Assembly (NCBI RefSeq): GCF_016239305.1
Contig: NZ_JAEHOQ010000029.1
Location: 1 to 40,142, forward strand
Length of the DNA stretch: 40,142 bases
Source: Proteus vulgaris
Lineage (GTDB): Bacteria; Pseudomonadota; Gammaproteobacteria; Enterobacterales; Enterobacteriaceae
Direction of reading: 5' to 3'
Shown piece by piece: positions 8,641-18,891 of this stretch; the stretch's first letter is position 1; each line of letters opens with the position of its first letter. Position numbers and translations under genes: made by a program. Under the pieces are notes generated by a model. The model did not search any database. It worked only from the letters and a program-made list of their open reading frames with translations, and was not told the DNA's origin.

Positions 8641-10215
8641 ATGGCAGCCTTTAGACCTTTAAATTCAGCGCCAAGTAGCGCTGAATATTTAAAAGCGGCG
8701 TTGAGCGCACCTGTTTATGAAGCCGCAATAGTAACTCCGCTTCAAGAGATGACAAAAATCTCTGAACGTTTAGAAAATACTATTTTAGTTAAGCGAGAAG
8801 ACAGACAACCAGTTCATAGCTTTAAATTACGTGGTGCTTATACCATGATTGCGGGGCTGACTCCTGAGCAAAAAGCAAAAGGTGTCGTGACGGCGTCAGC
8901 GGGGAATCACGCTCAAGGTGTTGCGTTGTCAGCCAATCGAATGGGAGTAAAAGCACTCATTGTGATGCCAGTGGCAACAGCAGATATCAAAGTTGATGCT
9001 GTTCGACAATTTGGTGGGGAAGCGTTGCTTTATGGTGCTAATTTTGATGAAGCAAAAGCAAAGGCTATCGCGTTATCTGAAGAGATGGGATACACCTTTG
9101 TGCCACCATTTGATCATCCTGCTGTAATTGCAGGGCAAGCAACATTGGCGATGGAACTTTTACAACAAGATGTCCATCTTGATCGTATTTTTGTGCCAGT
9201 TGGTGGCGGTGGTTTAATTGCAGGTGTTGCCGTATTAATCAAACAGCTTATGCCAGAGATTAAGGTAATAGGCGTTGAAGCTGAAGAAGCGGCGTGTTTA
9301 AAAGCTGCTTTAGAAGCAGGACATCCCGTTGAATTAGCAAGAGTTGGATTATTTGCTGAGGGAGTTGCGGTTAAACGTATCGGTGATGAAACGTTCCGTT
9401 TATGCCAAAAATATGTTGATGATGTTATCACGGTTGATAGCGATGCAATTTGTGCCGCAGTAAAAGATTTATTTGAAGATGTACGTGCAATTGCAGAGCC
9501 TTCAGGTGCATTGGCATTAGCTGGGCTTAAAAAATACGTAGAAGAGCACCAAATCAAAGGTGAGCGTCTAGCACATGTTCTTTCTGGTGCAAATGTTAAT
9601 TTTCATGGCTTACGCTATGTTTCTGAACGCTGTGAACTCGGTGAAAAACGTGAAGCGCTATTGGCGGTGACAATTCCTGAGCAGAAAGGGAGTTTCCTGC
9701 GTTTTTGTCAAATCTTAGGTCAGCGGGTTGTTACTGAGTTTAATTATCGTTATAGCGATGCTGATCCCGAAAATGCACGTATTTTTGTTGGTGTACGTTT
9801 AAGCCAAGGGCTACAAGAGCGTAAAGAAATTTTACGTGAACTCACGGTTGCAGGTTATCAAGTTGCTGATTTATCTGATGATGAAATGGCAAAACTGCAT
9901 GTGCGTTATATGGTAGGTGGGCGTCCGAATAAACCACTTAAAGAGCGTCTATTTAGCTTCGAATTTCCAGAATCTCCGGGCGCTTTAATGAAGTTTCTAA
10001 AAACATTAGGGACTTACTGGAATATTACCTTATTCCATTATCGTAGCCATGGTACGGATTATGGACGTGTGCTGGTGGCATTTGAACTTCCTGAAACGGA
10101 AGGGCGTTTTGAGCGACATTTAGATGACTTAGGTTATGAGTATCATGACGAGACAGGAAACCCTTCTTTTCAATTATTCTTGTCACCGCAAACGGCAAGT
10201 TTAGTCGTGGAGTAA
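8641..10215 (+). CDS. ilvA: Threonine deaminase (biosynthetic) IlvA
   Basis: PLP enzyme that deaminates threonine to 2-oxobutyrate, the committed step to isoleucine, with feedback inhibition by isoleucine. It has 524 residues against 514 in E. coli. K62 in HSFKLRGAY binds PLP; the phosphate loop is SAGNHAQG, and the glycine loop VPVGGGGLIAG is present. Two C-terminal ACT-like regulatory repeats begin about residues 338 (EALLAVTIPE) and 433 (LFSFEFPESPGAL). The extra length is a C-terminal tail SPQTASLVVE. Its last 15 bases overlap the end of ilvY on the other strand, with no terminator visible between them. Confidence 0.97.
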   Translation: MAAFRPLNSAPSSAEYLKAALSAPVYEAAIVTPLQEMTKISERLENTILVKREDRQPVHSFKLRGAYTMIAGLTPEQKAKGVVTASAGNHAQGVALSANRMGVKALIVMPVATADIKVDAVRQFGGEALLYGANFDEAKAKAIALSEEMGYTFVPPFDHPAVIAGQATLAMELLQQDVHLDRIFVPVGGGGLIAGVAVLIKQLMPEIKVIGVEAEEAACLKAALEAGHPVELARVGLFAEGVAVKRIGDETFRLCQKYVDDVITVDSDAICAAVKDLFEDVRAIAEPSGALALAGLKKYVEEHQIKGERLAHVLSGANVNFHGLRYVSERCELGEKREALLAVTIPEQKGSFLRFCQILGQRVVTEFNYRYSDADPENARIFVGVRLSQGLQERKEILRELTVAGYQVADLSDDEMAKLHVRYMVGGRPNKPLKERLFSFEFPESPGALMKFLKTLGTYWNITLFHYRSHGTDYGRVLVAFELPETEGRFERHLDDLGYEYHDETGNPSFQLFLSPQTASLVVE

Positions 10216-11088
10216 TCGCCAAAAAGCACTGATAACAGGTTCTTGAAGGCGTTTGTGTAATGCGCAAACGCCCAATTCAAAAGGTTCTACCATTGAAATA
10301 TTATCCAATGAAGAGATGCGATTACGCACAGGCTCAGGACAGTTATCAACGACAACCTGAGGGATAAGTGCAATACCACAGCCTAATGCAACCATTGAGA
10401 CAATTGCTTCGTGTCCCGAAACCGTCGCATAAATCGAGGGATTATGGATACGATGGCGCTTAAACCATAGCGCGATCCGTTGTCGTGATGGACCATGTTC
10501 AGGAATGATAAACGGAATATTTAGCCAGTCTGGTTTTTCTTGCGTTGCAAGATGGCGAACATTACAAGGGAGTGCCGGTGCAATCAGTACTAAGGGGATT
10601 TCACCTATTTTTTCAAAACAGATATTTTCAGGAAGCTTTTCAGGTTTCCCTGCAATACCTAAATCTGCTTCATCAGATTGCACTTTATCGACCGCATCAG
10701 CCGCATCTCCTGTGGTGAGCTTTATTTCAACTAATGGATTTTCTGCACGAAAACGGTCAAGAATGGGTGGCAAATGGCTGTAAGCCGCTGTTACAGAACA
10801 AAACAGGCGTAACTCACCAGAAAGGCTGGGGCTATTTTGATTTAGCGTGTGCTTAAGTTGCTTATATTGCAACAAGGTTTGTTGGGCATAGCGCTTTAAT
10901 TGTTCGCCAGCATCAGTAAGGGTGACTTGTCGGTTGTCACGTAAAAATAGGGGGTGGCCTAAGCTTTCTTCAAGACGTTGAATTTGACGAGAGAGCGTAG
11001 AAGGACTGACGTGCATCGCTTGTGCTGTCTTGGTGAAGTGACAACTTTCAGCTAAATGCAGGAAGAGTTTGAGATCACGAATATCCAT
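10201..11088 (-). CDS. ilvY: LysR-family activator of ilvC, IlvY
   Basis: Activates ilvC when bound to acetolactate or acetohydroxybutyrate and represses its own gene (established in E. coli). The 295 residues show an N-terminal helix-turn-helix, HFTKTAQAMHVSPSTLSRQI at about 17-36, and a LysR effector-binding domain. It is divergent from ilvC, with the operator at 11119-11135 just upstream of its start. Its 3' end overlaps ilvA by 15 bases in a convergent arrangement, so readthrough from ilvGMEDA would be antisense to it (inference). Confidence 0.95.
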   Translation of the reverse strand: MDIRDLKLFLHLAESCHFTKTAQAMHVSPSTLSRQIQRLEESLGHPLFLRDNRQVTLTDAGEQLKRYAQQTLLQYKQLKHTLNQNSPSLSGELRLFCSVTAAYSHLPPILDRFRAENPLVEIKLTTGDAADAVDKVQSDEADLGIAGKPEKLPENICFEKIGEIPLVLIAPALPCNVRHLATQEKPDWLNIPFIIPEHGPSRQRIALWFKRHRIHNPSIYATVSGHEAIVSMVALGCGIALIPQVVVDNCPEPVRNRISSLDNISMVEPFELGVCALHKRLQEPVISAFWRLLHD

Positions 11089-11118
11089 TGCCAGCCACCT
11101 TAAGTGATAAAAAAGAAC

Positions 11119-11135
11119 GTTGCATTTTTTGCAAC
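11119..11135. promoter_or_regulatory. IlvY operator (O1-like palindrome)
   Basis: gttgca-N5-tgcaac is a perfect 17-base palindrome 31 bases from the ilvY start. It fits the TGCAA-type operators of the E. coli ilvYC region and would let IlvY sense inducer and regulate itself. Confidence 0.75.
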
Positions 11136-11179
11136 ACTATCTTGTAAATATATCAATTTAAGCAATGGCTTTCATCCCC

Positions 11180-11198
11180 TATAGTAAAGTCATGCAAC
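11180..11198 (+). promoter_or_regulatory. ilvC promoter -10 and second IlvY half-site
   Basis: TATAGT at 11180-11185 is a good -10 box, with only a poor -35 (TTTAAG at 11157), as expected for an activator-dependent promoter. A further half-site tgcaac at 11193-11198 follows directly. The assignment to IlvY is inference. Confidence 0.5.
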
Positions 11199-11258
11199 AC
11201 CTCACAGAAAGTGAGGATAATAATAGCAAACACATACACAACGATTTTGGAGTCTTCT

Positions 11259-12734
11259 ATGACAAATTATTTTAATACATTGAATCTGCGTCAGCAGTTG
11301 TCGCAATTAGGTAAATGTCGCTTTATGTCACGTGAAGAATTTGCTGATGAAGCAAATTACCTGAAAGGCAAAAAAGTCGTTATTGTTGGTTGTGGCGCAC
11401 AAGGCCTTAACCAAGGCTTAAATATGCGTGATTCAGGTTTGAATATCGCGTATGCCTTACGCCAAGAAGCGATTGATGAAAAACGTGCATCGTGGCGTCG
11501 TGCAACTGAAAATGGTTTTGAAGTCGGAACCTATGAAGCACTGATCCCTCAAGCAGATTTAGTTGTTAACTTAACGCCAGACAAACAGCACTCTGCTGTT
11601 GTTCAAGCTGTTCAACCGTTGATGAAATCAGGTGCAGCATTAGGTTACTCTCATGGTTTTAATATCGTTGAAGTTGGCGAAAAAATTCGTGATGACATCA
11701 CCGTCGTGATGGTTGCACCAAAATGTCCAGGTACTGAAGTTCGTGAAGAATATAAGCGTGGTTTTGGTGTTCCAACACTGATTGCAGTTCACCCTGAAAA
11801 TGATGCAAAAGGCGAAGGTATGGCCATTGCGAAAGCATGGGCGGCTGCAACAGGTGGTCATCGAGCTGGCGTTTTAGAGTCTTCTTTCGTTGCTGAAGTA
11901 AAATCAGATTTAATGGGTGAGCAAACTATTCTGTGCGGTATGTTACAAGCAGGCTCACTGTTATGTTACGACAAAATGGTTGCTGATGGCGTTGAGCCGG
12001 GATATGCAGGTAAGTTGCTGCAATTTGGTTGGGAAACCATTACAGAAGCCTTGAAGCAAGGTGGTATCACCTTGATGATGGACAGATTATCTAATCCGGC
12101 AAAAATGCGTGCCTATGCATTATCAGAACAATTGAAAGAGATCATGGCTCCGCTGTTTGCTAAACATATGGATGACATCATTTCAGGGAAATTCTCTGAG
12201 ACAATGATGGCAGACTGGGCAAATAACGATAAAAACTTGCTGACATGGCGTGAAGAGACCGGAGCAAGTGCCTTTGAAAACTACCCTGAATATGAGGGAA
12301 AAATCAGCGAGCAAGAGTACTTTGATCACGGAGTATTAATGGTTGCAATGGTTAAAGCTGGTGTTGAATTAGCTTTTGATACGATGATTGAAGCAGGTAT
12401 TTTTGCTGAATCAGCCTATTATGAATCACTGCATGAACTGCCATTAATCGCAAATACCATTGCTCGTAAGCGTTTATATGAAATGAATGTAGTTATCTCT
12501 GATACCGCAGAATATGGTAACTATCTGTTCTCATTCGCTGTTGTTCCTATGCTGAAAGAGTTTATGACAACATTACAATCTGGTGATTTAGCTAAAAAAG
12601 TTCAAGATAATGGAACAGATAACGCACAATTACGTGATATCAATGAAGCAATTCGCCAGCACCCAATTGAAGCAGTAGGTAAAACGTTGCGTGGGTATAT
12701 GACGGATATGAAGAAGATAGCTGTTGCCAATTAA
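11259..12734 (+). CDS. ilvC: Ketol-acid reductoisomerase (class II, NADPH) IlvC
   Basis: Isomerises and reduces acetolactate and acetohydroxybutyrate to the dihydroxy acids used by IlvD. The 491 residues equal the long class II enzyme of E. coli. The N-terminal Rossmann motif [11 protein letters not shown] lies near residues 41-51, and the doubled C-terminal knotted domain follows. The ATG at 11259 is preceded by GGAG six bases upstream and gives [14 protein letters not shown], as in E. coli; an upstream in-frame start 16 codons earlier lies in the regulatory region. It is a single-gene unit divergent from ilvY and ended by the hairpin at 12907. Confidence 0.97.
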   Translation: MTNYFNTLNLRQQLSQLGKCRFMSREEFADEANYLKGKKVVIVGCGAQGLNQGLNMRDSGLNIAYALRQEAIDEKRASWRRATENGFEVGTYEALIPQADLVVNLTPDKQHSAVVQAVQPLMKSGAALGYSHGFNIVEVGEKIRDDITVVMVAPKCPGTEVREEYKRGFGVPTLIAVHPENDAKGEGMAIAKAWAAATGGHRAGVLESSFVAEVKSDLMGEQTILCGMLQAGSLLCYDKMVADGVEPGYAGKLLQFGWETITEALKQGGITLMMDRLSNPAKMRAYALSEQLKEIMAPLFAKHMDDIISGKFSETMMADWANNDKNLLTWREETGASAFENYPEYEGKISEQEYFDHGVLMVAMVKAGVELAFDTMIEAGIFAESAYYESLHELPLIANTIARKRLYEMNVVISDTAEYGNYLFSFAVVPMLKEFMTTLQSGDLAKKVQDNGTDNAQLRDINEAIRQHPIEAVGKTLRGYMTDMKKIAVAN

Positions 12735-12867
12735 TTTTCTGATTTTTCGTCACTCTTTACGCGATAAGTGCGTTGGCTTCGCTTGGTTACCCAAGTCACA
12801 TACTTGTGTATGCTCCTTGGGATAACCTCCTTTGTCGCCTTCTTCTCACGTAAATAGCTTAGAAAAA
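12734..12867. repeat. ERIC-like intergenic repeat element
   Basis: A 134-base element directly after ilvC. The centre (12785-12827) is a long imperfect palindrome, ggttacccaag...cttgggataacc around catac/gtatg. It matches the ERIC core around the standard ERIC primer sites (tcacatact and tgctcc-ttggga), and the flanking tttgtcgcc also fits ERIC. The ends carry attttct and agaaaaat as an inverted pair. ERIC elements are non-coding and miniature-transposon-like; this copy lies upstream of the ilvC terminator, so it would be transcribed. The assignment is from memory of the consensus. Confidence 0.72.
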
Positions 12868-12906
12868 TAAGCGAAATAAGCGAAAAGTGAAGATTAAATT
12901 TTATTG

Positions 12907-12939
12907 AAAACCGTATTTCTTAATGGAATGCGGTTTTTT
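12907..12939 (+). terminator. Rho-independent terminator of ilvC
   Basis: aaaaccgtatt / aatgcggtttt is an 11-pair stem with one G-T pair, followed by a T-rich tail. It lies about 170 bases after the ilvC stop, beyond the ERIC-like element. Confidence 0.8.
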
Positions 12940-12996
12940 GTTTTTATAGTGTGAGGAAAATTGAAGGAGGGAATACTCAAGACTTTGAGCACTTTC

Positions 12997-13005
12997 TGCT
13001 ACAAT
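12997..13005 (+). promoter_or_regulatory. Extended -10 promoter for rep
   Basis: TG-C-TACAAT is an extended -10 box 44 bases before the rep start. No convincing -35 is seen at the expected distance. Confidence 0.45.
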
Positions 13006-13048
13006 TATCCCCCCGTTATGTTCTTAGTTAATGAAGTTTGGAAAAAGT

Positions 13049-15073
13049 ATGCGATTAAATCCCGGTCAGCAAAAAGCAGTAGAATATGTGTCAGGCCCTT
13101 GCTTGGTCTTGGCTGGCGCCGGGTCGGGTAAAACACGGGTTATTACCAATAAAATTGCACACCTTATTCGTCAATGCCAATACTCTGCAAAACAAATTGC
13201 AGCAGTTACCTTTACCAATAAAGCTGCGCGTGAAATGAAAGAGCGAGTTGCTCAAACATTAGGGCGTCAAGAAGCGAAAGGGTTGATGATCTCAACGTTC
13301 CATACACTGGGATTGGAAATTATTAAACGCGAATACAAAGCGTTAGGGATTAAAGCTAAATTTTCATTATTTGATGATCAAGACCAATCTGCGCTACTCA
13401 AAGAATTAACGGCGGATTTATTAGAAGAAGATAAAGACTTACTTTCTCAGTTAAAGAGCCAAATCTCTAACTGGAAAAACGATATGCTTACACCAGAACA
13501 AGCAATCGGAATGGCGAGATCGCAACAAGATCATACTTTTGCCGAATGCTTTCGACGTTATGAACAACATCTACGCAGTTGTAACGTACTCGACTTTGAT
13601 GACTTAATTAGCCGACCAACCCTATTATTGCGTACAAATGAAGAAGTCAGAGAGCGCTGGCAAAGACGTATCCGTTATTTGCTGGTGGATGAATATCAAG
13701 ATACCAATACAAGCCAGTATGAATTAGTAAAATGGCTGGTGGGTGAAAGGGCTCGTTTTACCGTTGTAGGTGATGATGACCAATCCATTTATTCATGGCG
13801 TGGTGCTCGTCCTCAAAATTTAGTGTTGTTACAAAAAGACTTTCCACAGCTCAATGTGATCAAACTTGAGCAAAATTACCGATCTTCAGGGCGTATTTTA
13901 AAATCAGCAAATATATTGATTGAAAATAACCCCCATGTTTTTGAAAAGCGCTTGTTTTCAGAATTAGGTTATGGTGATGAACTTCGAGTTTTAACCGCCA
14001 ACAATGAAGAGCATGAAGCTGAACGTGTCGCGGGTGAGTTAATTGCTCATCACTTTATTAATAAAACTAATTATAAAGATTACGCGATACTCTATCGTGG
14101 TAACCATCAGTCTCGTATTTTTGAAAAATATCTGATGCAAAATCGTATTCCTTATCGTATTTCGGGGGAAACCTCCTTTTTTTCACGAGAAGAAATAAAA
14201 GATATTCTTGCTTATTTGCGAATCATTACTAATCCTGATGATGATGCGGCATTTTTACGTATTGTGAATAAACCTCGCCGTGAAATTGGACCGATGACAA
14301 TCCAAAAATTAGGCGAATGGGCAAAAGTTCGAGATAAAAGCTTATATAATGCCTGCTTTGACTTAGGATTAAGTCAAACGCTAACGGGACGGGGCTTAAA
14401 TTCATTACAAGCATTCTCACAATGGATGTCACGTATAGTGCAAAAATCAGAACGAGAGCCACTGCTGGCTGTGCGTGATTTATTGCATGAAATAGATTAT
14501 GAAAGTTGGTTATATGAAACCTCAAGTAGTGCAAAAGCTGCGGAAATGAGGATGAAAAATATTAATCAGCTATTCTCATGGATGAGTGAAATGCTAGAAG
14601 GTGATGAATTACATGAACCTATGACGCTTTCTCAGGTGGTTAACCGCTTTACCTTGCGCGATATGATGGAGCGTGGTGAAACAGAAGAAGAGCTAGATCA
14701 AGTTCAATTAATGACATTACATGCCTCTAAAGGCCTTGAATTTCCACATGTGTTTTTAGTGGGAATGGAAGAGGGGATATTACCTCATCAAAGCAGTATC
14801 GACGAAGATAATGTTGAAGAAGAGCGACGCCTTGCTTATGTGGGCATTACTCGTGCACAAAAAACACTCACGTTTACATTATGCAAAGAAAGACGCCAAT
14901 ATGGTGAATTAATTCGACCAGATCCAAGTCGTTTTCTGTATGAATTACCTCAAGATGATTTAAATTGGGATACTAATAAAAAGAAAGTGTTGAGTGCAGA
15001 AGAGAAGCAAGAAAAAGGACAAAAAGGTGTGGCGGGATTAAGAGCAATGCTAGCAAAGCATAAACCTGAATAA
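13049..15073 (+). CDS. rep: ATP-dependent DNA helicase Rep
   Basis: Superfamily 1A 3'-5' helicase that helps replication forks pass protein roadblocks, working with DnaB (established in E. coli). From the chosen start the protein has 674 residues and begins [17 protein letters not shown], matching E. coli Rep (673). Walker A is AGAGSGKT at 22-29 and Walker B is DEYQD at 214-218; motif [16 protein letters not shown], motif [14 protein letters not shown] and motif [13 protein letters not shown] are all present. ATG 13049 is preferred because GGAAAA lies just upstream. An ATG six codons earlier lacks a ribosome binding site and has no counterpart in the family. Confidence 0.96.
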   Translation: MRLNPGQQKAVEYVSGPCLVLAGAGSGKTRVITNKIAHLIRQCQYSAKQIAAVTFTNKAAREMKERVAQTLGRQEAKGLMISTFHTLGLEIIKREYKALGIKAKFSLFDDQDQSALLKELTADLLEEDKDLLSQLKSQISNWKNDMLTPEQAIGMARSQQDHTFAECFRRYEQHLRSCNVLDFDDLISRPTLLLRTNEEVRERWQRRIRYLLVDEYQDTNTSQYELVKWLVGERARFTVVGDDDQSIYSWRGARPQNLVLLQKDFPQLNVIKLEQNYRSSGRILKSANILIENNPHVFEKRLFSELGYGDELRVLTANNEEHEAERVAGELIAHHFINKTNYKDYAILYRGNHQSRIFEKYLMQNRIPYRISGETSFFSREEIKDILAYLRIITNPDDDAAFLRIVNKPRREIGPMTIQKLGEWAKVRDKSLYNACFDLGLSQTLTGRGLNSLQAFSQWMSRIVQKSEREPLLAVRDLLHEIDYESWLYETSSSAKAAEMRMKNINQLFSWMSEMLEGDELHEPMTLSQVVNRFTLRDMMERGETEEELDQVQLMTLHASKGLEFPHVFLVGMEEGILPHQSSIDEDNVEEERRLAYVGITRAQKTLTFTLCKERRQYGELIRPDPSRFLYELPQDDLNWDTNKKKVLSAEEKQEKGQKGVAGLRAMLAKHKPE

Positions 15074-15092
15074 GTTATTTGTTATTAAAACT

Positions 15093-15130
15093 AACCCCTT
15101 GGCATATAAATGTACAAGGGGTTTTTATTT
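15093..15130 (+). terminator. Terminator between rep and gppA
   Basis: aaccccttg / caaggggtt encloses a 13-base loop and is followed by a T-rich run. The minus-strand side is less T-rich but may also help end gppA, which converges here. Confidence 0.75.
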
Positions 15131-15148
15131 TTTGTATAAGTAAAAAAG

Positions 15149-16657
15149 TTAACTTATACGAGAGCTATTTTGTTCTTCAATCATTAAAGACCAATGTACA
15201 TAACTCTGTAGTTGGATCTCTTCTTGGAGATTTTCAGCACGTAATGGATGCTCATTAAGCCACTGATAAGGCAGGGTAATAATGAGTGTTTCGCCCTCAG
15301 TACGTAATCGTAATGCAGGAAGTGTATCATCGCGACGACGGCTGGCAAAAATAATAGCTAATCGTAGTAGACGCACTAATTGATTGGCTTGATTTATCGG
15401 CAATGCATTTTGATGATTAAGAGGGGCAAGATCGATAATTCCCATTTGATTTCTTAATAACGAGGCCAATAAGCGTCGTTGCGCTGGCGTGTATCCAGGT
15501 AAATCAAGATGAGAAAGTAGATAGCTTGCATGTGACGGTGCTTGACGAAAATCGACACTGAGCCCAATTTCATGCAGTGCACTGGCACTATTAAGTAATT
15601 CACGACAGCGATTATCTAACTGCCAACTTTTACTGACTTGAATAAAAAAATGTTCAGCCAGTTGTTGTACGCGGTGTGCTTGCTCAATATCAATTTGAAA
15701 ACGACGTTGGATATTGCGAAGGGTGCGTTGGCGAATATCTTGCTCAATAGGTAAGTGCAACATGCCATAAACTAACCCTTCTCTTAATGCGCCTCCTGCA
15801 AGGATCATATTTTCAATGTGCAAGGTTTCAAATATGGCGATCAAAATAGCAAGCCCACTTGGAAACACTAAGGCTCGCTCAAAAGTAAGCCCTTCAATTT
15901 CCAATTCTTCCAACTTTCCACATTCAATGGCTTTATGTTTAAGTCGTTCCAGCTTAGGCAAGGTAATTAATTCATCCATTCCTTGCGCAATCATGATTTC
16001 TTGCAGTGCTTGAACAGTGCCTGATGCACCCACGCAGACTTGCCAGCCTTGTTGAAGTAATTTCTCTGCAACAGGGGCGAGTATCGCTTTCGCCGCATTT
16101 TGTGCTTTGGCAAAATTTTCTTGAGTGAGGGTACGGTCAGTAAAATAGCGCTCTAGCCAAGTCACGCAACCCATGCTTAGGCTCATCAATTGCGTCGTTT
16201 TAGCGCCAGTGCCTGTCACTAACTCTGTGCTTCCACCGCCAATATCCACCACTAAACGTTGTTCTGCACCTCCAGTGGTATGCGCAACACCACGGTAGAT
16301 AAGGCGTGCTTCTTCCTCACCACTAATGACATGGATCGTATTACCCAGTATTTTTGACGCTTTAGCGACAAAAATGTCTGCATTTTTAGCAATACGTAAT
16401 GTGGCTGTCGCGACGACTTTGATTTGTTCTGCTGGAATATCACGCAGATATTCAGAAAACAGTCGTAAACATTGCCAACCGCGTTCCATTGCCTGTTCTG
16501 ACAATTCATTTTCACTGTTTAGGCCCGCAGCTAGTCGAACTTTACGTTTCACGCGGAAAAGTACTTGTATTGATCCCGCAATTTCTCGAACAACTAACAT
16601 ATGAAAACTGTTAGAACCTAAATCAATAGCAGCATAAAGTGATGAAGATTTCAGCAT
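15149..16657 (-). CDS. gppA: Guanosine-5'-triphosphate,3'-diphosphate pyrophosphatase / exopolyphosphatase GppA
   Basis: Ppx/GppA phosphatase that converts pppGpp to ppGpp and can degrade polyphosphate, acting in the stringent response. It has 502 residues against 494 in E. coli. The actin-like ATPase fold is seen in [14 protein letters not shown] near the N-terminus and [14 protein letters not shown] near residues 142-155. The second domain carries an HD-like region ([11 protein letters not shown]). It starts three bases after the rhlB stop with no ribosome binding site of its own visible, so translation is probably coupled to rhlB, as in E. coli. Confidence 0.95.
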   Translation of the reverse strand: MLKSSSLYAAIDLGSNSFHMLVVREIAGSIQVLFRVKRKVRLAAGLNSENELSEQAMERGWQCLRLFSEYLRDIPAEQIKVVATATLRIAKNADIFVAKASKILGNTIHVISGEEEARLIYRGVAHTTGGAEQRLVVDIGGGSTELVTGTGAKTTQLMSLSMGCVTWLERYFTDRTLTQENFAKAQNAAKAILAPVAEKLLQQGWQVCVGASGTVQALQEIMIAQGMDELITLPKLERLKHKAIECGKLEELEIEGLTFERALVFPSGLAILIAIFETLHIENMILAGGALREGLVYGMLHLPIEQDIRQRTLRNIQRRFQIDIEQAHRVQQLAEHFFIQVSKSWQLDNRCRELLNSASALHEIGLSVDFRQAPSHASYLLSHLDLPGYTPAQRRLLASLLRNQMGIIDLAPLNHQNALPINQANQLVRLLRLAIIFASRRRDDTLPALRLRTEGETLIITLPYQWLNEHPLRAENLQEEIQLQSYVHWSLMIEEQNSSRIS

Positions 16658-16660
16658 AAT

Positions 16661-17962
16661 TTATGGATGACTCGGGCGTTTATTTCGGTTGTTACGTTGA
16701 GTATTATTTCCTCTGTTTCGCGACGGCGCATTATTGCGACGAGGCTGACCTTGGCGAGGACGGTGACGACGTTTAGGTTCAGGAAGATCTGTCAATAACG
16801 CATCACTATTATATTTACTCACAGGAATAGCATGTTGAATATAGGTCTCAATTGCAGGTAAATTTAGAGCATATTCTTCACACGCAAGACTGATTGAATT
16901 ACCACTATTACCCGCACGTCCGGTTCTACCGATGCGGTGAACATAATCTTCACAATCATCAGGTAAATCATAGTTAAAAACATGCGTTACAGATGGAATA
17001 TGAAGACCTCTAGCTGCAACATCAGTGGCAACCAGAATATCAATATTACCTTGGGTAAAATCTTCTAAAATACGCAGACGTTTTTTTTGCGGAACATCAC
17101 CTGTCAATAAACCAACGCGGTGTCCATCGGCAGCGAGGTGTGCCCAAATGTCGTCACAGCGATGTTTTGTATTGGCGAAGATGATACAGCGATCAGGCCA
17201 TTCTTCTTCAATTAACGTTTGGAGAAGACGCATTTTCTCTTCATTCGAAGGATAAAAAAGCTCTTCTTTTATACTAAAACCTGTTTTTTGTTCAGGCTCA
17301 ACTTCAACGTATTCAGGGTTATTCATTTGTTCAAAGGCAAGTTCTCTTACACGGTAAGATAGTGTTGCAGAGAACAACATATTCATACGCTCAGCCGCAA
17401 CTGGCATACGACGGAAGATCCAACGAATATCTTTAATAAAGCCGAGATCGTACATTCTATCCGCTTCATCAAGTACCACAACTTGAATTGCGCTAAGATT
17501 AATATGACCTTGCTTAACGTAGTCAATTAAGCGTCCAGTTGTGCCAATAACAATATCGACACCATTACTTAATACTTTTAGTTGTTCATCATAGCCGTCG
17601 CCACCATAGGCGAGACCCATTTTAATCCCTGTGTTTTGCGCAAGCTCTTTAGCATCAGAATAAATCTGCACGGCTAATTCGCGTGTTGGCGCCATAATAA
17701 GGGCACGAGGTTGATTCGTTTCATGCCCTTCTTTTGCAGGGTGTGTTAAAAGATAATGAAACGTTGAGGTTAAAAACGCCAACGTTTTTCCTGTTCCTGT
17801 TTGGGCTTGCCCGGCAATGTCTTGACCTTTCACAGTGATAGGTAACGTCAATGCCTGAATTTGTGTACAATAAGAGAACCCTTTTTTCTCAAGGGCTTCT
17901 ATCACTTTTGGATGCAAGGCGAAGTCGGAAAACTTCTTTTCTGTCAAATATGTTTTGCTCAT
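16661..17962 (-). CDS. rhlB: ATP-dependent RNA helicase RhlB (RNA degradosome)
   Basis: DEAD-box helicase that unwinds structured RNA for RNase E in the degradosome. The 433 residues carry a complete set of motifs: AQTGTGKT 53-60, PTREL 92-96, DEAD 165-168, SAT 198-200, [10 protein letters not shown] 312-321 and HRIGRTGR 342-349. The C-terminus from about 397 is a basic Arg/Asn/Pro-rich tail, slightly longer than in E. coli (421 residues), expected to bind RNA. It is divergent from trxA and leads gppA in a two-gene unit. Confidence 0.97.
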   Translation of the reverse strand: MSKTYLTEKKFSDFALHPKVIEALEKKGFSYCTQIQALTLPITVKGQDIAGQAQTGTGKTLAFLTSTFHYLLTHPAKEGHETNQPRALIMAPTRELAVQIYSDAKELAQNTGIKMGLAYGGDGYDEQLKVLSNGVDIVIGTTGRLIDYVKQGHINLSAIQVVVLDEADRMYDLGFIKDIRWIFRRMPVAAERMNMLFSATLSYRVRELAFEQMNNPEYVEVEPEQKTGFSIKEELFYPSNEEKMRLLQTLIEEEWPDRCIIFANTKHRCDDIWAHLAADGHRVGLLTGDVPQKKRLRILEDFTQGNIDILVATDVAARGLHIPSVTHVFNYDLPDDCEDYVHRIGRTGRAGNSGNSISLACEEYALNLPAIETYIQHAIPVSKYNSDALLTDLPEPKRRHRPRQGQPRRNNAPSRNRGNNTQRNNRNKRPSHP

Positions 17963-18039
17963 AATGTAATAGAATATCAGTTATGGGTTGCATTACAAAA
18001 GTTTATCCGCTGAAATGCAGACAGACTTTTGTTATTTAA

Positions 18040-18048
18040 TGTTACACT
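18040..18048 (+). promoter_or_regulatory. Candidate trxA promoter (extended -10)
   Basis: TG-T-TACACT forms an extended -10 box 33 bases before the trxA start. There is no good -35 at 17 bases. It lies in the short rhlB-trxA divergent region. Confidence 0.4.
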
Positions 18049-18081
18049 GGTACGGTCAATATTATTCTTTGGAGTAGAACA

Positions 18082-18408
18082 ATGAGCGATAAAATCCTTC
18101 ACTTATCTGACAGCAAATTCGATGCTGATGTATTAAATGCAACCGGCCCCGTGCTCGTTGATTTCTGGGCTGAATGGTGTGGCCCATGTAAAATGATTGC
18201 TCCTATTCTAGATGAAGTTGCAACAGAATACGCTGGTAAATTAACAGTTGCGAAGCTAAACATCGATCAAAACCCGCTGACAGCACCAAAATTTGGTATT
18301 CGCGGTATACCTACACTGATTTTATTCAAAAACGGTGAAGTAGCGGCAACTAAAGTTGGTGCATTGTCAAAAACTCAACTAAAAGAGTTTTTAGACGAAA
18401 ATATCTAA
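18082..18408 (+). CDS. trxA: Thioredoxin 1
   Basis: Cytoplasmic disulfide reductase that supplies electrons to ribonucleotide reductase, PAPS reductase and other proteins, and is itself reduced by thioredoxin reductase. The 108-residue product has the active site WCGPC at 32-36 within [16 protein letters not shown], and the cis-proline loop RGIPTL. Its length matches E. coli TrxA. GGAG precedes the ATG at good spacing. No clear terminator follows; a long structured region separates it from rho. Confidence 0.97.
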   Translation: MSDKILHLSDSKFDADVLNATGPVLVDFWAEWCGPCKMIAPILDEVATEYAGKLTVAKLNIDQNPLTAPKFGIRGIPTLILFKNGEVAATKVGALSKTQLKEFLDENI

Positions 18409-18435
18409 TTTGATTTAGATATCAAAAATAAAGTA

Positions 18436-18494
18436 GGACGTTTAGACCTTGTCAGTATTTCTGTTATTGACCGCTAGACGTCCGCTTCGAAGCG
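18436..18494 (+). other. Strong stem-loop element between trxA and rho
   Basis: ggacgtttag (18436-18445) pairs with ctagacgtcc (18474-18483) as a ten-pair stem with one G-T pair. An inner gtca/tgac stem lies within it. The arm runs straight into a perfect 12-base palindrome, cgcttcgaagcg (18483-18494). No T-run follows, so it does not look like an intrinsic terminator. It lies 28 bases past trxA and could be a 3' end processing or Rho-related structure (inference). Confidence 0.45.
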
Positions 18495-18871
18495 TGATAA
18501 GTTAGCGCTACTTACTTACATAATATATCGGATCTTCTTGTCAATATGATTAGACATGATTAAATAAGTCTGAGATATTGAATATCAAGCGTGCAAAGTA
18601 ATAGAATTGAATAACATGATATGATATTTAATCTAATATGATATTTAATATAAGTAATCTGAATTCATCTAACCAGTCAAGTTGCCTTAGAATAATCTAT
18701 AGTATTCAGGGAATATAAATTTTTCCGAGTATGTTCCTAACCCATAAGTTGAAAGTACACTCATGGCATTGCGATAATGAATGTCACTTCTCTGGGGATA
18801 AAGCAGACTGGTCTAATAGTATTAATACTCTCTAACATTACCATTTTAGTTATACCCTTATGTTAGAAAGT
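18495..18871. other. trxA-rho spacer without a recognised gene
   Basis: About 375 AT-rich bases. I see no coding ORF and no terminator or repeat that I can name. E. coli also has a long spacer and leader here from which rho is autoregulated by attenuation, so leader function is possible, but nothing specific is visible. Confidence 0.5.
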
Positions 18872-18877
18872 TATAAT
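18872..18877 (+). promoter_or_regulatory. rho promoter -10 box
   Basis: A perfect TATAAT about 100 bases before rho; the expected -35 position (GTTATA) is weak. Transcription would begin near 18884, giving a leader of about 90 bases. Confidence 0.5.
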
Positions 18878-18891
18878 CTGTAATTTTACAC

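Noticed and set aside
9114-9557. 147-codon ORF antisense to ilvA
   Set aside because: Low-complexity Ser/Thr/Ala-rich translation that mirrors the ilvA codons; no ribosome binding site and ilvA is clearly the coding strand.
10025-10267. 80-codon minus-strand ORF across the ilvA/ilvY ends
   Set aside because: Shadow of ilvA and ilvY codons in another frame.
14229-14534. 101-codon ORF antisense to rep
   Set aside because: Lies entirely within the conserved helicase gene and shows no domain.
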